64,000 bases of DNA from Syngnathus acus (Eukaryota; Chordata; Actinopteri; Syngnathiformes; Syngnathidae): the NCBI RefSeq assembly GCF_901709675.1, contig NC_051090.1, forward strand, positions 2,849,342 through 2,913,341. Direction: 5' to 3'. Position 1 is the stretch's first letter, and each line of letters begins with the position of its first letter. Position numbers and translations under genes: made by a program. The notes below the pieces were generated by a model, which had not been told where the DNA came from, did no database searches, and saw nothing but the letters and a program-made list of their open reading frames with translations. Shown here piece by piece: positions 15,466-28,000 of the stretch.

Positions 15466-16476
15466 TCAAAATTCTGACTTGGCACTCACAGAGCTCTCGT
15501 GGGTCCCCTTCAACTCGACGCTGGTCGCCCCGGATGCCCCCGCCGCCTTGCCTTTGCACAGCAGTCGTATCAAGGTGCCACGGAACTTTTCCGCTCCGAA
15601 CAAATAGATGAGTGGATCCATGGCGCCGTTGAGGCACGTCAGGAGCGAGGTGAGCCGGTTGGCCAGGCTCAGGCCTCGGCGTGTCCGGCACGACGCATCC
15701 GGGTAGCCGTAGCCCAGGATGAAGGTGGCGCGGCTGGCGTGGTAAGGGAGAAAGCACACCACGTAAATGAGCATGACCAAACCGATGGTGCGCAGCGCCC
15801 TCAGTTTTAGGCTGGGCTCCAACCGAGACCCTCGGTGCAGGCTGCGGATGATGAGCAGGTAGCAGGACAACGTAACGAGGAAGGGCGGCGTGAAAGCCAC
15901 AGCAAGGGAAACCAGCGCCTTGCGGGACGCTTTCTCTCGGTAGAGCTGCAAGCAAACGGTCGTGCCGTCCACCTCCAGTGTCTGGTGGGTCACCAGCAGG
16001 GGCGCCATGGCGATGGTGACCAACGCCCACAAACTGAAACTGATGATGTGGGCATAGCGGGTACGCCGCACCTTGAGCGAGCGGACGGCGTGGACCACCG
16101 CCAGGTAGCGGTCGCCCGCCACGCACGCCAGGAAGTACAAGCTAGCGTACATGTTGACGTAAAAAAGGAAGCCCGCCAAGCGGCAGGGCACCTCGCCAAA
16201 GGGCCAGTGACCCCCCGTGAGGTGATAGGTGGCCCTCAGGGGGAGGATGACCACGTAAGACAGGTCCGCCACAGCCAGGTGAGTCAGGAAGATATTGGCC
16301 GGGGACGACGTGCCGCGCTGGTGGGAGAAGATCCACAGCGCCAGGCTGTTGCCGTTGAGCGCCAGGAAGAAGATCAGGATGTAGAAGCTCCCGAAGAGGA
16401 CGTTCTCCGTCGCCGACTCCACCGTGCAGTTTGGTAACGTCTGATTGGACGGCAGCTCCGTGGTGGCGTACTCCAT
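15466..16476 (-). CDS. gpr17: GPR17, class A G-protein-coupled receptor
   Basis: A plasma-membrane receptor of the P2Y/cysteinyl-leukotriene-like group, known in mammals as a marker and brake of oligodendrocyte maturation. A single open exon encodes 336 residues, close to the mammalian short form of 339. N-glycosylation sequons (NQT, NCT) lie near the amino end and seven hydrophobic segments follow. The TM3 end reads GDRYLAVVH, TM6 carries CFLPYH, and TM7 ends in the DPLIYLF variant of NPxxY. Long blocks such as VCLQLYREKAS and FLFYVNMYASLYFL match GPR17. The tail SAKSEF resembles the mammalian PDZ-binding end. The neighbour upstream is myo7b, as in human. Non-coding 5' exons are likely but not located. 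Confidence 0.93.
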   Translation of the reverse strand: MEYATTELPSNQTLPNCTVESATENVLFGSFYILIFFLALNGNSLALWIFSHQRGTSSPANIFLTHLAVADLSYVVILPLRATYHLTGGHWPFGEVPCRLAGFLFYVNMYASLYFLACVAGDRYLAVVHAVRSLKVRRTRYAHIISFSLWALVTIAMAPLLVTHQTLEVDGTTVCLQLYREKASRKALVSLAVAFTPPFLVTLSCYLLIIRSLHRGSRLEPSLKLRALRTIGLVMLIYVVCFLPYHASRATFILGYGYPDASCRTRRGLSLANRLTSLLTCLNGAMDPLIYLFGAEKFRGTLIRLLCKGKAAGASGATSVELKGTHESSVSAKSEF

Positions 16477-19061
16477 CTTTGGCGTCTGTCAAAGAAGTTT
16501 TTTCAAAAATCGATTTTGGGGCTCTGCAGAGGAAGTCTTGATGTTTGAGCAAGAAGTCATTATCAGATTTCTTTTTTTTTTTTTTTTTTAAACCACTAGC
16601 GACACTAGCATCTATTGTTGGGCAGTGTGGACCGGCCTGTGACAAACTCCCCCCCCTGCTGTGCGGCGTTTCCTGTCTCTTCTGCTGATAACCGAGAGAT
16701 GGCTAAGAGATTATCGCTTATGATTCTACACCAAGGACACCAAGGTGGACTCGCGGTCAACACATCTGCCTTGCAACTGGGATCCTAATCTGTACTTGAC
16801 AAACTATCCGGGGTGCAAATATTTTTTGGGGCCAAAAGTTAGCTTGCACAGTCAAGACACAAAACGAGAACTTTGGAAAGCAAAGTGCTGAATGTGTCTA
16901 AATCGTCAATCATACGTGGTAACCCTGAAGTGAACCTGGGTGGATATTCCCCAAGTTGCATCGATCTCAGACGGAGTTACGTTTGACTAACACATTCCGT
17001 TTGGGATGTTGTGTTATCTTTTTGGGACACACCTCGCGTTTAATCACCCTCGACTCCTGTCCCCTGGGAGCCCCCCCTCCCGCCCTACCTCACTGTATTT
17101 ATTTCCCTTTCATCCCCACAGTGGGATGGAAAGTGAATATTTTTTTTGGGGCAGTCACAAACTCGCAGATATTCAAAAGGAGTGTCGGGAGGAGGAAATA
17201 CCAATTGCAGCCGCCCTGACTTTGGTGCCTTGGGGATTGCGTGTGCATTTGCGTGTGACGGCTTTCAATGAGGGGCATCGGGCTTTCAGAAGCTCAAATC
17301 GGGAAAAGTAATTAGAGGCAGCTGAAAGAGCGAACATTAGCACGTCACTAATCCAATGACAAAATCACAAAGGGCTTGGTCCCAGAACTATCGGTCGTGA
17401 AGCATTTCCACAATTGACATCAAATTGATGAAAATTTCAAGTTGACCAGTGTGGAGAACATTTGAATGGATTGGATTATTGTGTACTGCAAAAACATACC
17501 ATCAATAGCTTTTAGGCAATAGAAGTTGATATCTTCAACAGTGTAAGAAAAAGTGGCTCACCTGATCTTCACCGAGAAAGCCTGAAGGAAAAAAACGTCA
17601 GGGTGGGACAAACAGGTCGTGCTTCTCCTTAACCTTCCCTCCCACAAGATGTTCTCATGGATGAGACGGCGGCTCTTTTTGTGGCTGTACAAATTGGACA
17701 ACAGAGAGAGGGAGTCCCGACGGGAGGCTGGGGTTTGAACCCTGAACCCTCCCCTTTCTTCCTCCTCAGAGAGCCACTTGTTGCGCTCCACAATAGCCTC
17801 GAGTCAGACTAAGTGGGGAAGAATGGCATGCCTCGCCCGGTCGGGGACCCGCTCGTCGGACCGTTGCTCCATGGAAACCATCAAGAACCCCCCCCCCCCC
17901 TTCGCTGATGGAGAGTCAACTGACACGTTTATGAGTGAGCTGATCGCTCCAAGTTGCTGTCTTCAGGTTCCGCAGAGGAGAGCAAAACAAGAGTGCTGCT
18001 GGTGGGAAGGAGAAGTGGACATGGGAAGGGGTCGAGGGAGGGGGGGTTGGACACTCAAGAAACAGAGGCCCTTGTTGGTCCCCCTGCCTCCCGGGGGCAC
18101 GCCGACTCACAACGGCCCCAAAAATAATCAGTCACATAGCCGGCGGCACAGATGTGGATAGCGGAGAAATATTTCTTTCATAGCACAGCTGTCCTTACAC
18201 ATCAGGCCTTTCTGCTCTTTGTCCTGGTCTTCATGCAAATGGACGCCGTCAATGAGGCCACTATCTACGCCTTGACATCGCTACCCTGTTAATCGAGCGC
18301 TAATTGGGACAAAGAATAGCGCCCCCCCCCCTGCCCTCGTCGTCCCCTTCAACTAAAGGCTTTGTCGGGGGGAGACGCTCAGTCTGCCGTGCGTATACCC
18401 AAAGCCCTCCCTCATCACGCTAGAAAAAAAAAAAAAGAAACAGCGTCTTGTGAAATTGAATGCATTGAGAGATGTTTCTTAGGGGTTCTTCACGGTCTTT
18501 GTTGTTGTTTGCTAATCTAAAGCGGGTCAGCTGTCCTGTTCTGATGGCAGACACAGTTGATCACCTATTGTGGGATATTTTGGTCAGATTTGTTTTTGTT
18601 GTATTTAACTTTTTTGCAGATTTTTAGCAGAGTCGTAAGTTGATTTTTAGATTTTTTCTTGCACAAATATATAATCTTTTAACCCCTGTTATATCCAGTG
18701 TGCCTTCGCTACTTTGCAGTTCAGCTTCAGTCTATCGCGGGGATTTTATTTATTTATTTATTATATATATATATATATATATATTATTGTAATATTTATT
18801 TATCTATTGCGAGTTCACCTGCTTACAATCTCCCACTTGAAAGCTTCTGGAGCAAAATGGAGGATACATTTGTGGGAAAACATCTTGCCCGTGTAGCATA
18901 CAATGAATATTTATTTATGAAGAATCAAATCAGATCAAGCAAATGACTAAAGGTAAATATGATTGGAAGGAACTTGAATAAATATTTCCAGCACTAGCAT
19001 CGGTAGAGTTTATATATTCCATTTTTGAGAATGATTTGTCTCCATACGTAGTTGGTGGACA
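16477..19061. other. gpr17 upstream and myo7b downstream intergenic region
   Basis: About 2.6 kb without a supported gene. It includes a poly-T tract near 16571-16590, a TTTA/AT microsatellite at about 18745-18785 and several poly-C runs. A minus-strand AATAAA at 18910-18915 lies about 150 bases past the myo7b stop and is its probable poly(A) signal. Short open frames here show no family resemblance. Confidence 0.6.
18217..18314. promoter_or_regulatory. POU/SOX/homeodomain motif group upstream of gpr17
   Basis: Within about 100 bp lie an ACAAAG core on the minus strand (18217-18222), a perfect octamer ATGCAAAT (18233-18240), a TAATTG homeodomain core just after 18300, and ACAAAG on the plus strand (18309-18314). 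SOX10 and POU factors drive oligodendrocyte genes, so the group is a candidate enhancer of gpr17, 1.8 kb upstream of its start. This is inference from motifs only. Confidence 0.25.
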
Positions 19062-22000
19062 TCAGTTGAAGCGTTGGTTCCTGCTCTGCACTGGCCTCTC
19101 TTGCATGTAGTACATATTGACGTAGGAAGTGATGAGGTCGTCCATCTTGTAGCCCTTTTTTTTTTGACAACACACTTCCTGAGTCTAAGCCCTCATTTGC
19201 AAATTGGGAAGTCGTGAAGGTGCTCACCAGTGACGTTTCGCACAAGAATTTGTTGCCCTTCACCAAGCTGCCGATGGTCATGTGGAAATACGTGCTCCCG
19301 CTGCACCAGCTGGCGATGCTGGTAAACGGGTGCTTTGCCAACACTTCCTGCGTGGGAGAAGAAACGGCTTAACAACACGGATGACATCCATCAACGTTCA
19401 TCAAAAGCGTCCGTCTGACTTTGGTTTTGGGGTGTATGATGGTGAGTCCTTGCTTGCTGATGGCGATGCGCACAATGTCCGGGAAATTTGACTCCGAGGT
19501 TTGCTGAAATGATGGAAAAGGAGACGACGTCTTCATGGTTGTCGCGGCGATTTGAACGGAGGAGAAAGGATCACCTTCACTTCGAAGAAGGCGCAGCCGA
19601 ACGTCGGCCAGCGACAGACCACCTTGAGGAACGCCACCTTGGCTTCGTCGGCGGTCATTCCCGGTTGCTTGTTAAACGACTCTACGATTTTCTGAGGTGG
19701 ACAAAACAAATATGTGCTGCTGTTTTGGTTCGCAAAAGCTTTTAGATTGTCGTACCTTCTTCCACTCGTTCTCAGAAAAAGCCTTGAGCTGGTCACCGGG
19801 TACGAGTTCTTTCAGCATCTTGGGGATGCTCACAAACTGACTCTTGTCGTTACCCACTTTAATGCGGAAGAGCAGGGAGGCGATGTGGATCATGTCGTCC
19901 TTGGTGCACACGTGGTAGCCCCGCAGGTACTTGGGGACTTCCTGGAGAGATAAAAAAAAAAACATCAGCACCAACTATACAGTCCGATTCTGAGACTTGT
20001 TGGTTGTGCACCTGAGGGAAGTGAAAGATGAGGTCTGCCTCCAGATCTCTGCCAGGGATCACATTGAACCACAACTTCCTCATAAAGAAGACCAGGTAGG
20101 GCATGTTGACTTGACTAACTGCACAAGCCACAAATAGGCTAAAACAAAAATGTCCGCACAGAATGTCATCAGACTGTTGTGAGAATTACCGTCTTTAATA
20201 CGTTTGTTCTGCTTGGACCAGTCTGTGATCTGCCTCAGACTGTCAAAGAAGTAGTCGGCGTCATTCAGACTGAGGACCTACAATGTGAGACGAGAGTCAC
20301 GAGAAATTCTTTGTCAAAAGAAAGCTATCAAAAGGACCTTGTCGTGCGTCTTGATAAAAATGCTGAAGCCGTCGGCCGTCGTCAGTTGAAGTTTGTTGGA
20401 AATGTTCCGAATGAGATCTCTGATTTTGGTGCTGGTCGCCACCTCGAAGATCTGGGGGGGGGGGGGGGGGGGGGGGGGGGGTGGGGGACACACACAGTGA
20501 GGTGCGTCCAACCTAAAGGGTGACACACCAGGTTGTCGTACCTCCCCCGTGTCATTGGGGAAGTGGACTTTGTGGAAGATCTGCGTGCTGTTCTGCTGGA
20601 TCGCGTCCAATTCCACCTGGTGTGGCGGAAGCTTCCTGGGCTCCATTCTGCTCCGGAACCCAAAAAATGTTTAGTCATCAAAACGAGAGTCCAGCGATAT
20701 TTTACACGGCCGCGTTTTGAACCACCCGGGCTTCTCCTGACCTCAAAGAGCTCTGCAGTCGTTGCAGGCAGTCGGAAGCCAGCGGCTGCGTGCGCCGCGA
20801 CTCCAGGAATCGCCGAGCGTGCTTCAGAAGCGACTGAGTTGGAGGAAAGAGGCCACAGCACAACCACAGCAGCTGCCACCCTTGTTCCAAGCTGAACCTG
20901 AAAATGGCGTCACGACGTGATACGACCATCACGAGAACGTGACTGCGCCTTACCGGTTGTTATTGCTGCTCATCTGCTTCATAATTTGGCAGTAGATCTC
21001 ATCTCGGAGAATCTCTTTTTCCGCGGCGGGCCCAAAGATCTGGTCGGTGAGTTCCAGGGGACTCTGCATCTGCTTGGTGGGGTAGTCGCCCATGTACTTG
21101 AGGATGGGTGGACGAGGAGTCAAGGAAGAAACATTTGGATTCTGGCGAGGCCATTTTTGGAGATGCGAAACGGCATCGTCGAGAGGATATCGGTGAAGGC
21201 CAGACAGGCTTTGTGGCTCAACTCGGAGTTGCCCGCCAGCTTCTTGAGGAGCGGCTGTCTGATGGGCTCGCGGGAGTTCAACCACAGTCTCTCGGGAGCT
21301 GCGTTCCGTGACATCACCTGCCGGTTCACGTCCTTTGTCGGCTGCCTGTAGATTGGTAGATCTTTTCTAGATCTTCCTCAGACACGTCGAGGTTGCGACA
21401 GAGGAGGTAATGATACCTGAAGTACTCGAGGGAAAACTCCCTCAAGGTAGACGGAGCAAGTCGCTCCACCGTGCCCGTCTCTTTCTGATTGGCCAGGATA
21501 CTCTGCCGCTGGTTGGGCGACAGGCTGAGCAGGCTCTGATGAAGAGACGGAAGACCGAAATTGAAACCAGCTCAGAGAAGATACACCGCATGGACCTGTC
21601 TCTGTACCATGACTTTGTTTGTGGGTTTGTTGAGCGTGGGCAGAATTAGGATGGCCTCCATGGGGACGGCCCCTGTTTTTCCCGTGCTATCATTTTTCCC
21701 ATTTATCCAGCCGCGTTGCTGCGAGAACTCGTTGTCTTTGAGGATGACGATGAGCTCGCCTTTCTTGAAGCTGAGGAACGTCGGGTCATCTGTCAGAAGG
21801 ACGGAGGTGGTTAGGGGTTAGACATGACCACTGGGACGCCGCGACAAACCTTGCTTGTCCATGTCCGTCAGGGTCACGGCATACTGCGAGCGCTCCGTCA
21901 GTCCGCTGAGGAACATGGTGACCAGCTCAGCCATGTTCTCGGCCGTGGATCCACTCAGCGTGAAGTCTCCTTTCAAAGTCAGCAAAGACACCACTGGGCC

Positions 22001-25000
22001 TTTAGCACCTCTGGAGAAGAGAAGATGCTTTTAGGTACAGGTACCCTCAAAATCCCTTCCTGCTTTCTCATCTCGACCTCGTGGAGTTAACGCCAGATAC
22101 TTCCGGGAAGGAGAGCTCCAGCAGCCTCTTTTCTCGCTCATCCAGGAAGGTGATGCCAGTCCAGTTGATAGCCACGATGAATTTGTTCTTTGGCAGTGGA
22201 GGACCTGGAAACAAGGAAGAATCCATTTGCATCAGTTCCACTTTGATAGATGAAGAGTGGAGTCGTCGGGACGTCGCCTCCAATATTCTCTTGAGCAGTA
22301 CCTTATGGACTCAAGTCCTACCTGACAGCTTGACCATCTCATAGAACCTAGAGAAGAAGATGGGCCACGTCTCACGGGCGTAATCAACCATCTCTGCCTT
22401 CACCGAATTCACATTTTGCTGAGAACTCAAGTAGGAACCCTTGCACAAAAGAAGCCCAACATCAGAGCCAGCAGAGGCTCACGAGTGACAGTAGAGGGAC
22501 GTAACTCACCTGAGCGTGGGCCGTGCTAACCATCTGCACCCATTTGCCTTCGGATGTGGCCTCCAGCAGGGAGTTGGTTATGCACGCCTGCACCGCCTCC
22601 TTCACCAACTCGCTGCCGTTATCCGAGCCATGCTGGATATAAAGATGCTTGGCGGCGAGTTGGACAAAGTCATCTTCCTAAAATCATTTCAGAATGGAAC
22701 ATAAAAATTGTTTACAGATTGGTACAAGCCAAGTCCAAGCTCACCTTCTCCATTTGGTACTCCCCGAACTTCAGGCCATGGACGACCTGGCGGTAGATAA
22801 GATCGGTGCTGACGTCGTCTTCGGCGCAGTCGTGCCACGGCGTGAAGATCTCCTTGCGGAAGAACAGGCGCCAGGGTGCGTGCTGCTCCTGTCCGCCGCG
22901 CCGCTTCACCTCCTGCTCGCACTGGGAGATGGCGTCCATCACGTGCTCACACCCACCGCCCAGGGCCCACACCTTATCGAAAAGACCTTACTATTACAAA
23001 CTACTATGACATTTTAATTAAAATTAATGAATTGAATTAAAAATACTATGTATGAATAATACCTTTTCATACAGAGCAACATAGAGGGAAAAGCCAAAGG
23101 TGTCTTTTAACTTGACTTTGTTGGCGAGGAGCTGGCAGAGCTCCTTGGACGTGGACGCCGAATCCACGGAAAGGGTGATGGCGCGTCCGTCCATGAGCGT
23201 GACTGACACCACCATGGGCTTCTTCGTCCTGGTTGCCTGTCATATCAGAGAATTGAATGACCCTGCTCCGAGGAACTAAATCGATGGCGGTACCTGAAGC
23301 TCCAGCCAGGCAGGTGGCTCCCCTCTTGCGCCGTTGAGGAGTGTTCGACGCAGCCTCTCAGCACAGTAGGATGCATAACCGCTCGGGGCAGAGCGGATGA
23401 AACTCTGGATGTACTGTCAGGCATAACGCACATTGTGTGGAAAGACAATGTCAAAAATGAGGCAGTTTTAAAGGCTAGCTCACCGACTGCCATTTGCTTG
23501 TCACTTGTGGATAAAAATTCTTTAACACTATATTTGAAAGTTGACATTGTCGAGTGCTTATGCTATTTTCTCTTATTCTCTAGCTCGTTAGCTAGCCACC
23601 GATAGGTTAGCTTCCACGCGCTTGTCTTTTACGAACAAAAGATAAGACGATTTGATAAAGCTTCCGAGTGTCAAAATGGTGTCTGAGATTCAAAATGGCC
23701 TCCTCACCCTAATAATCTGTTCGCTCGGCGGGAAGACGCCGAGACAGAGCGAGAGCAAGATCCATCCTCGGAAGTAGCTATTGCGGTTGTTGTTGTCCTG
23801 CAGCTGCTTGCAGATCTGGCAATAGATCTCATCCCTGAGGTCACGTCGGACTATGGCGTAGAACACGATGATGTGCAGCTTCTCCAGAGACGAGAGGGGC
23901 CGGTCCAGGGAGGGACCCTCGCCGATCAAGACGTCGCCACCGTCCTCCTTCACCGTCTCTAGGGCAGGAGCCTTGGATACATCTGGCTGATCCTCAGACT
24001 AAAAGTGCAGTTGAAGTCAGGTTGAAGTCATTTCCTGAAAAAGTCTTAAAACAGTTGAACATTCAGAATATAACCTCTTCCGCGATGATAGAGGGTTTCC
24101 GGAAGCTGGACGAGGATTTGGGGATTCCGTTTTCCTGAACGCTGGAGGTTTTCCGAGTCCGAGACAGAAGATCTGTGAAGGTGGAGCCCTTCCTGTTGCG
24201 AGGAGTCCCTTCAGGGACGGTGTAGACCTTGGAATTTGGGGTTATTTCACCTGGAGCGGCCTTCTTGTTTCTGGACAGGAGGTCCGTGAAGATGGATTGC
24301 TTTCTGTTTGGAGTGGACTCCTCCAGAACAGGAGAAGACGGCGGGGTGTTTTTGTTTCGGAGCACACGCTGAAACAAAAACAAATACAGATGTAACACAC
24401 CGTGCGTACTACTGCATTTCAAATGTCTTTCACCTGATCCAGCCCGACCATGTGGCTGAGACGTCTGTTCTCTCTGTTGATGACGGCCTGAGTGACAAAG
24501 CGATCCTGTGACGAGCTTCCCTGGACTTGGAAAGACTTTTTAGGCTCAGGAAGATCTCCCATGAATCGCAGGATGATCCACCAAACTGTCAACGAGGCCT
24601 GGAAAACCACACAAGGACGTGAAGGAAGGGGGCTAAAAAAGTTGCTGCTAACTTGTTAGCCGTTGCTAAACTACCGACTTCCCGACCAGTCTCGAATGCC
24701 CAGTTAGTGAATTTGGAAGCACCTGCACGTCTCCTTCATCCTCGTGGTAGAGCAGCGGGCGTCTCAATCTCTGGCGGATGTGCGAAGGCGACGCACCGCC
24801 CTGGAAAAACATCGACGCCAATTTGGAGAAAGGATAATCGTCCAGATCGTCCTGGTCCTCTACGGACAGGTCTTCGTCCTCAATGCTGTCAATGTCAATC
24901 TCCTCCAGGAGAACCCGCTTGCTTTCCAAGGCCTTGAAAGCACATCAAAAATTGTTTTGACATCAAAGTAAGACTCGGGGGAGTTTTGTGGAGCCTCACC

Positions 25001-28000
25001 TCAAACCCATCGGGCGCCTGCCCCTCTTGGCCTCCCACGATGACGGGCAGGAAGCAAAACATGTCGTCCACTTGCTGATCCATCGTGGACTCGGACTGCG
25101 CTTGGGCCTCCATCTCCTTCTGCCTGAGCACATCCTCAAGATGCTTCTGACGCGCCAACATGGCCAGACGCTCGGCTTCTTTTTCTTTTGCTGACAGATC
25201 CTGGATGGAAACAAACAAACGTTTATAACCGTAATCCACGTTTGTGTCAGATGTTAGTCTTACGTTTCTCCTCATGTTCTTGACAGTCTTCCTGGCCAGA
25301 AGACCTCTGGTGTGCGCCTGCAGGAAGACCACGGCGTCCCGCTTGCGTTTCCAGTCCTTTCGGGCCAAGTAGCCCCGCGCCTGTGCCTGCAGCAAGATGG
25401 CCGCCTGCCGCTTTCTCTTGTACTGGAGGTGCAGCTGGCGGGAGCGAACCTGTGCCTGGAGCCTGGCAAAGCCCTTCTGGACCTAAAATATATCAGATGA
25501 AGAGTGACAGTCACAAAAGAGGATATGGAAGCGAACATTAAGTTGTGCAAAAAGTAGTCAAATGTTAAACAGGCGGACAATCAAAAGTTTAGAGACGTTA
25601 TTGAACTCACCACACGGTACACTTGTCTCCCTTTGTGTCCTCGCCAGTGCTTCTGGATGACGAGAGCACCTGATCTTTTCTTGACAAACTGTTTCCTGCG
25701 AAGAGTCATAAAAACAGCTCATCAATAATAACGATCAGAATACTTTTGATTGATGACTTCTCCCTTTTACCTGTATTTGTAGCCTCGTAGAACCTTCTGG
25801 ATCAAAAGTGCCTTGACGTTGAGTTCTTTCATACGCTCCACTTCCAGCATGGTGTCATGAAATTCCTAAGCGCCATTGTTTTTATGAATTTAAACTTTTT
25901 CCTTAGTTATCATATTTTTCGTTCAAAGTCAGCTCACCTTCAGAAAGATCTTTGTCTTTCCCGTCTTCCAATCACCCTCTCCGACCAGCAGAGACTCGCA
26001 GATACTTTCGCAGCATTTCTCTTTGCTTTCCTGTCCACGGACAATCGGGAAAAGAATCATTTGAGAAGCTAAAATCACATCCAGGGTTTCCAACAAGTCC
26101 ACGGACCTTATGTGGGTCACAGATGTAGGTCTTGAGAAGAACCCTGTAGCGGTCCAGGAACTCGTCAAACGTATAGCGCACCGGATAACCCGCTTTGCGG
26201 ATGTTGATGGTCTCCATCATGCCCGAGTAGCGCAGCTGACGCAGGCACAGATCTCTGTCAAACAGCTGAATACACACCAAAAAAAAATCTGAAAGGGTCC
26301 ATGTTTTGTATCGTTAAATTGCTTCGTTCTGACCATGGGCTTCTTGTAGTCGTTGGGTTTGATGCACCGGATGAAATACGGCTGACACGCCATCAGAGTT
26401 TTCATCAGAGACTCTAAGGATTGGCGGAACTGACCAGTCAGCGTGGGAACTCGCTTTTTGCCCTCGTTGGCTTGCTGTTGACGCACAAAAGATGAGCGGC
26501 TTTGGATTCTGTTTTCAAACGGGGCTAAGTTAGCATGACAGTTCATGTTAACTGACCCTTAGTGAGTTTGTGGGTGTGTTGATGGTCAGCTTGGCATTGG
26601 CTGTCATCTTGGTGCTGTTGGAGGAAATGTCGTTGTGAAAGACCATCTTGAGTAATTTATTACTGGATGTTTCCACCAGTTGGATGAAGTCTGGGCTCAG
26701 GGCGTCGCGGTTCTTCTCCAGGAAACCTTATTTAAGAAACAACTTAGTTTTTCCATCTTTGGATTTTGCAGTTTTTAGTCTTACCTTTGGAGTCGTAGTA
26801 GACCATGCCGGCGAAATGATTCACTCCAAATTGAGTCTCGTAGTTATTCTTGGGGGGGATGTAGATGTTCCCCTTCCCGTGGACCTGATTCATTTTTTGG
26901 AGCATGGTGGTATCTGTACCCTGATGGATTAAACACAAAAACAGTTGGAACCTGCAATGTTTGGATTTCAAAAAATGAGACATTTGGAGAACCTTGGGGA
27001 AGTTGCTTTCTTCATCAATGAGCGCTAGAATGTTGAGGGTCTTATGGGCGAGCACATCCAATGTTTCCTGGTTGTCTTTGTAGTCGATGTGCTCCCACAC
27101 GATGCTTTCTCGGGCATACTCGTCCTGCTCCATCTTGAACACGTGCTTGACGAAAAACTGCTGGAGCTGCTCGTTGGCGTAGTTGATGCAGAGCTGCTCA
27201 AAGCTGCAGTGGTGAGAAGTAAAGTCCAGTCACTAATTTGTACTTTTTTTTTTTTCTTTTTTTAACACAAATACAGCTTTAGCTATTTATTTGAAGTTAC
27301 AAAAACAACAGGATCATAGATCATGGCAGACGACTCGGATTCTTGAGAAGGGGGAACACTGACCTGTTTGTGCTGAAGTTCTCGAAGCCAAAGATGTCAA
27401 GGAGGCCGATAGACTGAGTGACCTCGTCCGACTCCTCGTCCGGCTTATGAATGGCAGCATTGATTTTGTCCACCACCCAAATAAAAAGCCGGCCGTAAAT
27501 AGCCTGGCCGACCGTAAAGAAAATGACTTCTGTCATAAAGTGTGTCCACCGAAGCACAAAAGCTTCACACACATGTACACAACACACACACACGTGATTC
27601 ATTCACACTCATACAGTATATTATCAACAAAACAAAATGGAGATCCCCAAACTCTAAAACCTATGTTAGACCAAAACTCTGAAGAATCAAGCACACATTG
27701 GAAAGGTTATTACAGGTCAAGGAGTGACCTTTGGTTACCTTAACAAAGGCGTCCCTGCCATCCAAGGCCTGTGCTGCGGTCAGAACTTTGCTCACGCTTT
27801 CCCGAATGGTCATGAAGGAACGCTGAGTAAGACTATTCTCAAGAACTTTAGGATCCACCTAGAGGACAAGAGGGTTGCAAATCCAGCTGGCATGTGCTAT
27901 CAAATATTTTTACTCACCTCCAAAAGTTGGCTGACCATGTCGAAATGCAATGACGAGAGGACTTCGCAACCCTCCATATTGTTTACGATGGTTCCTGAGA

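Noticed and set aside
15835-16437. 200-codon open frame on the plus strand
   Set aside because: It lies wholly antisense to the gpr17 coding exon and mirrors its GC-rich codons; no family resemblance.
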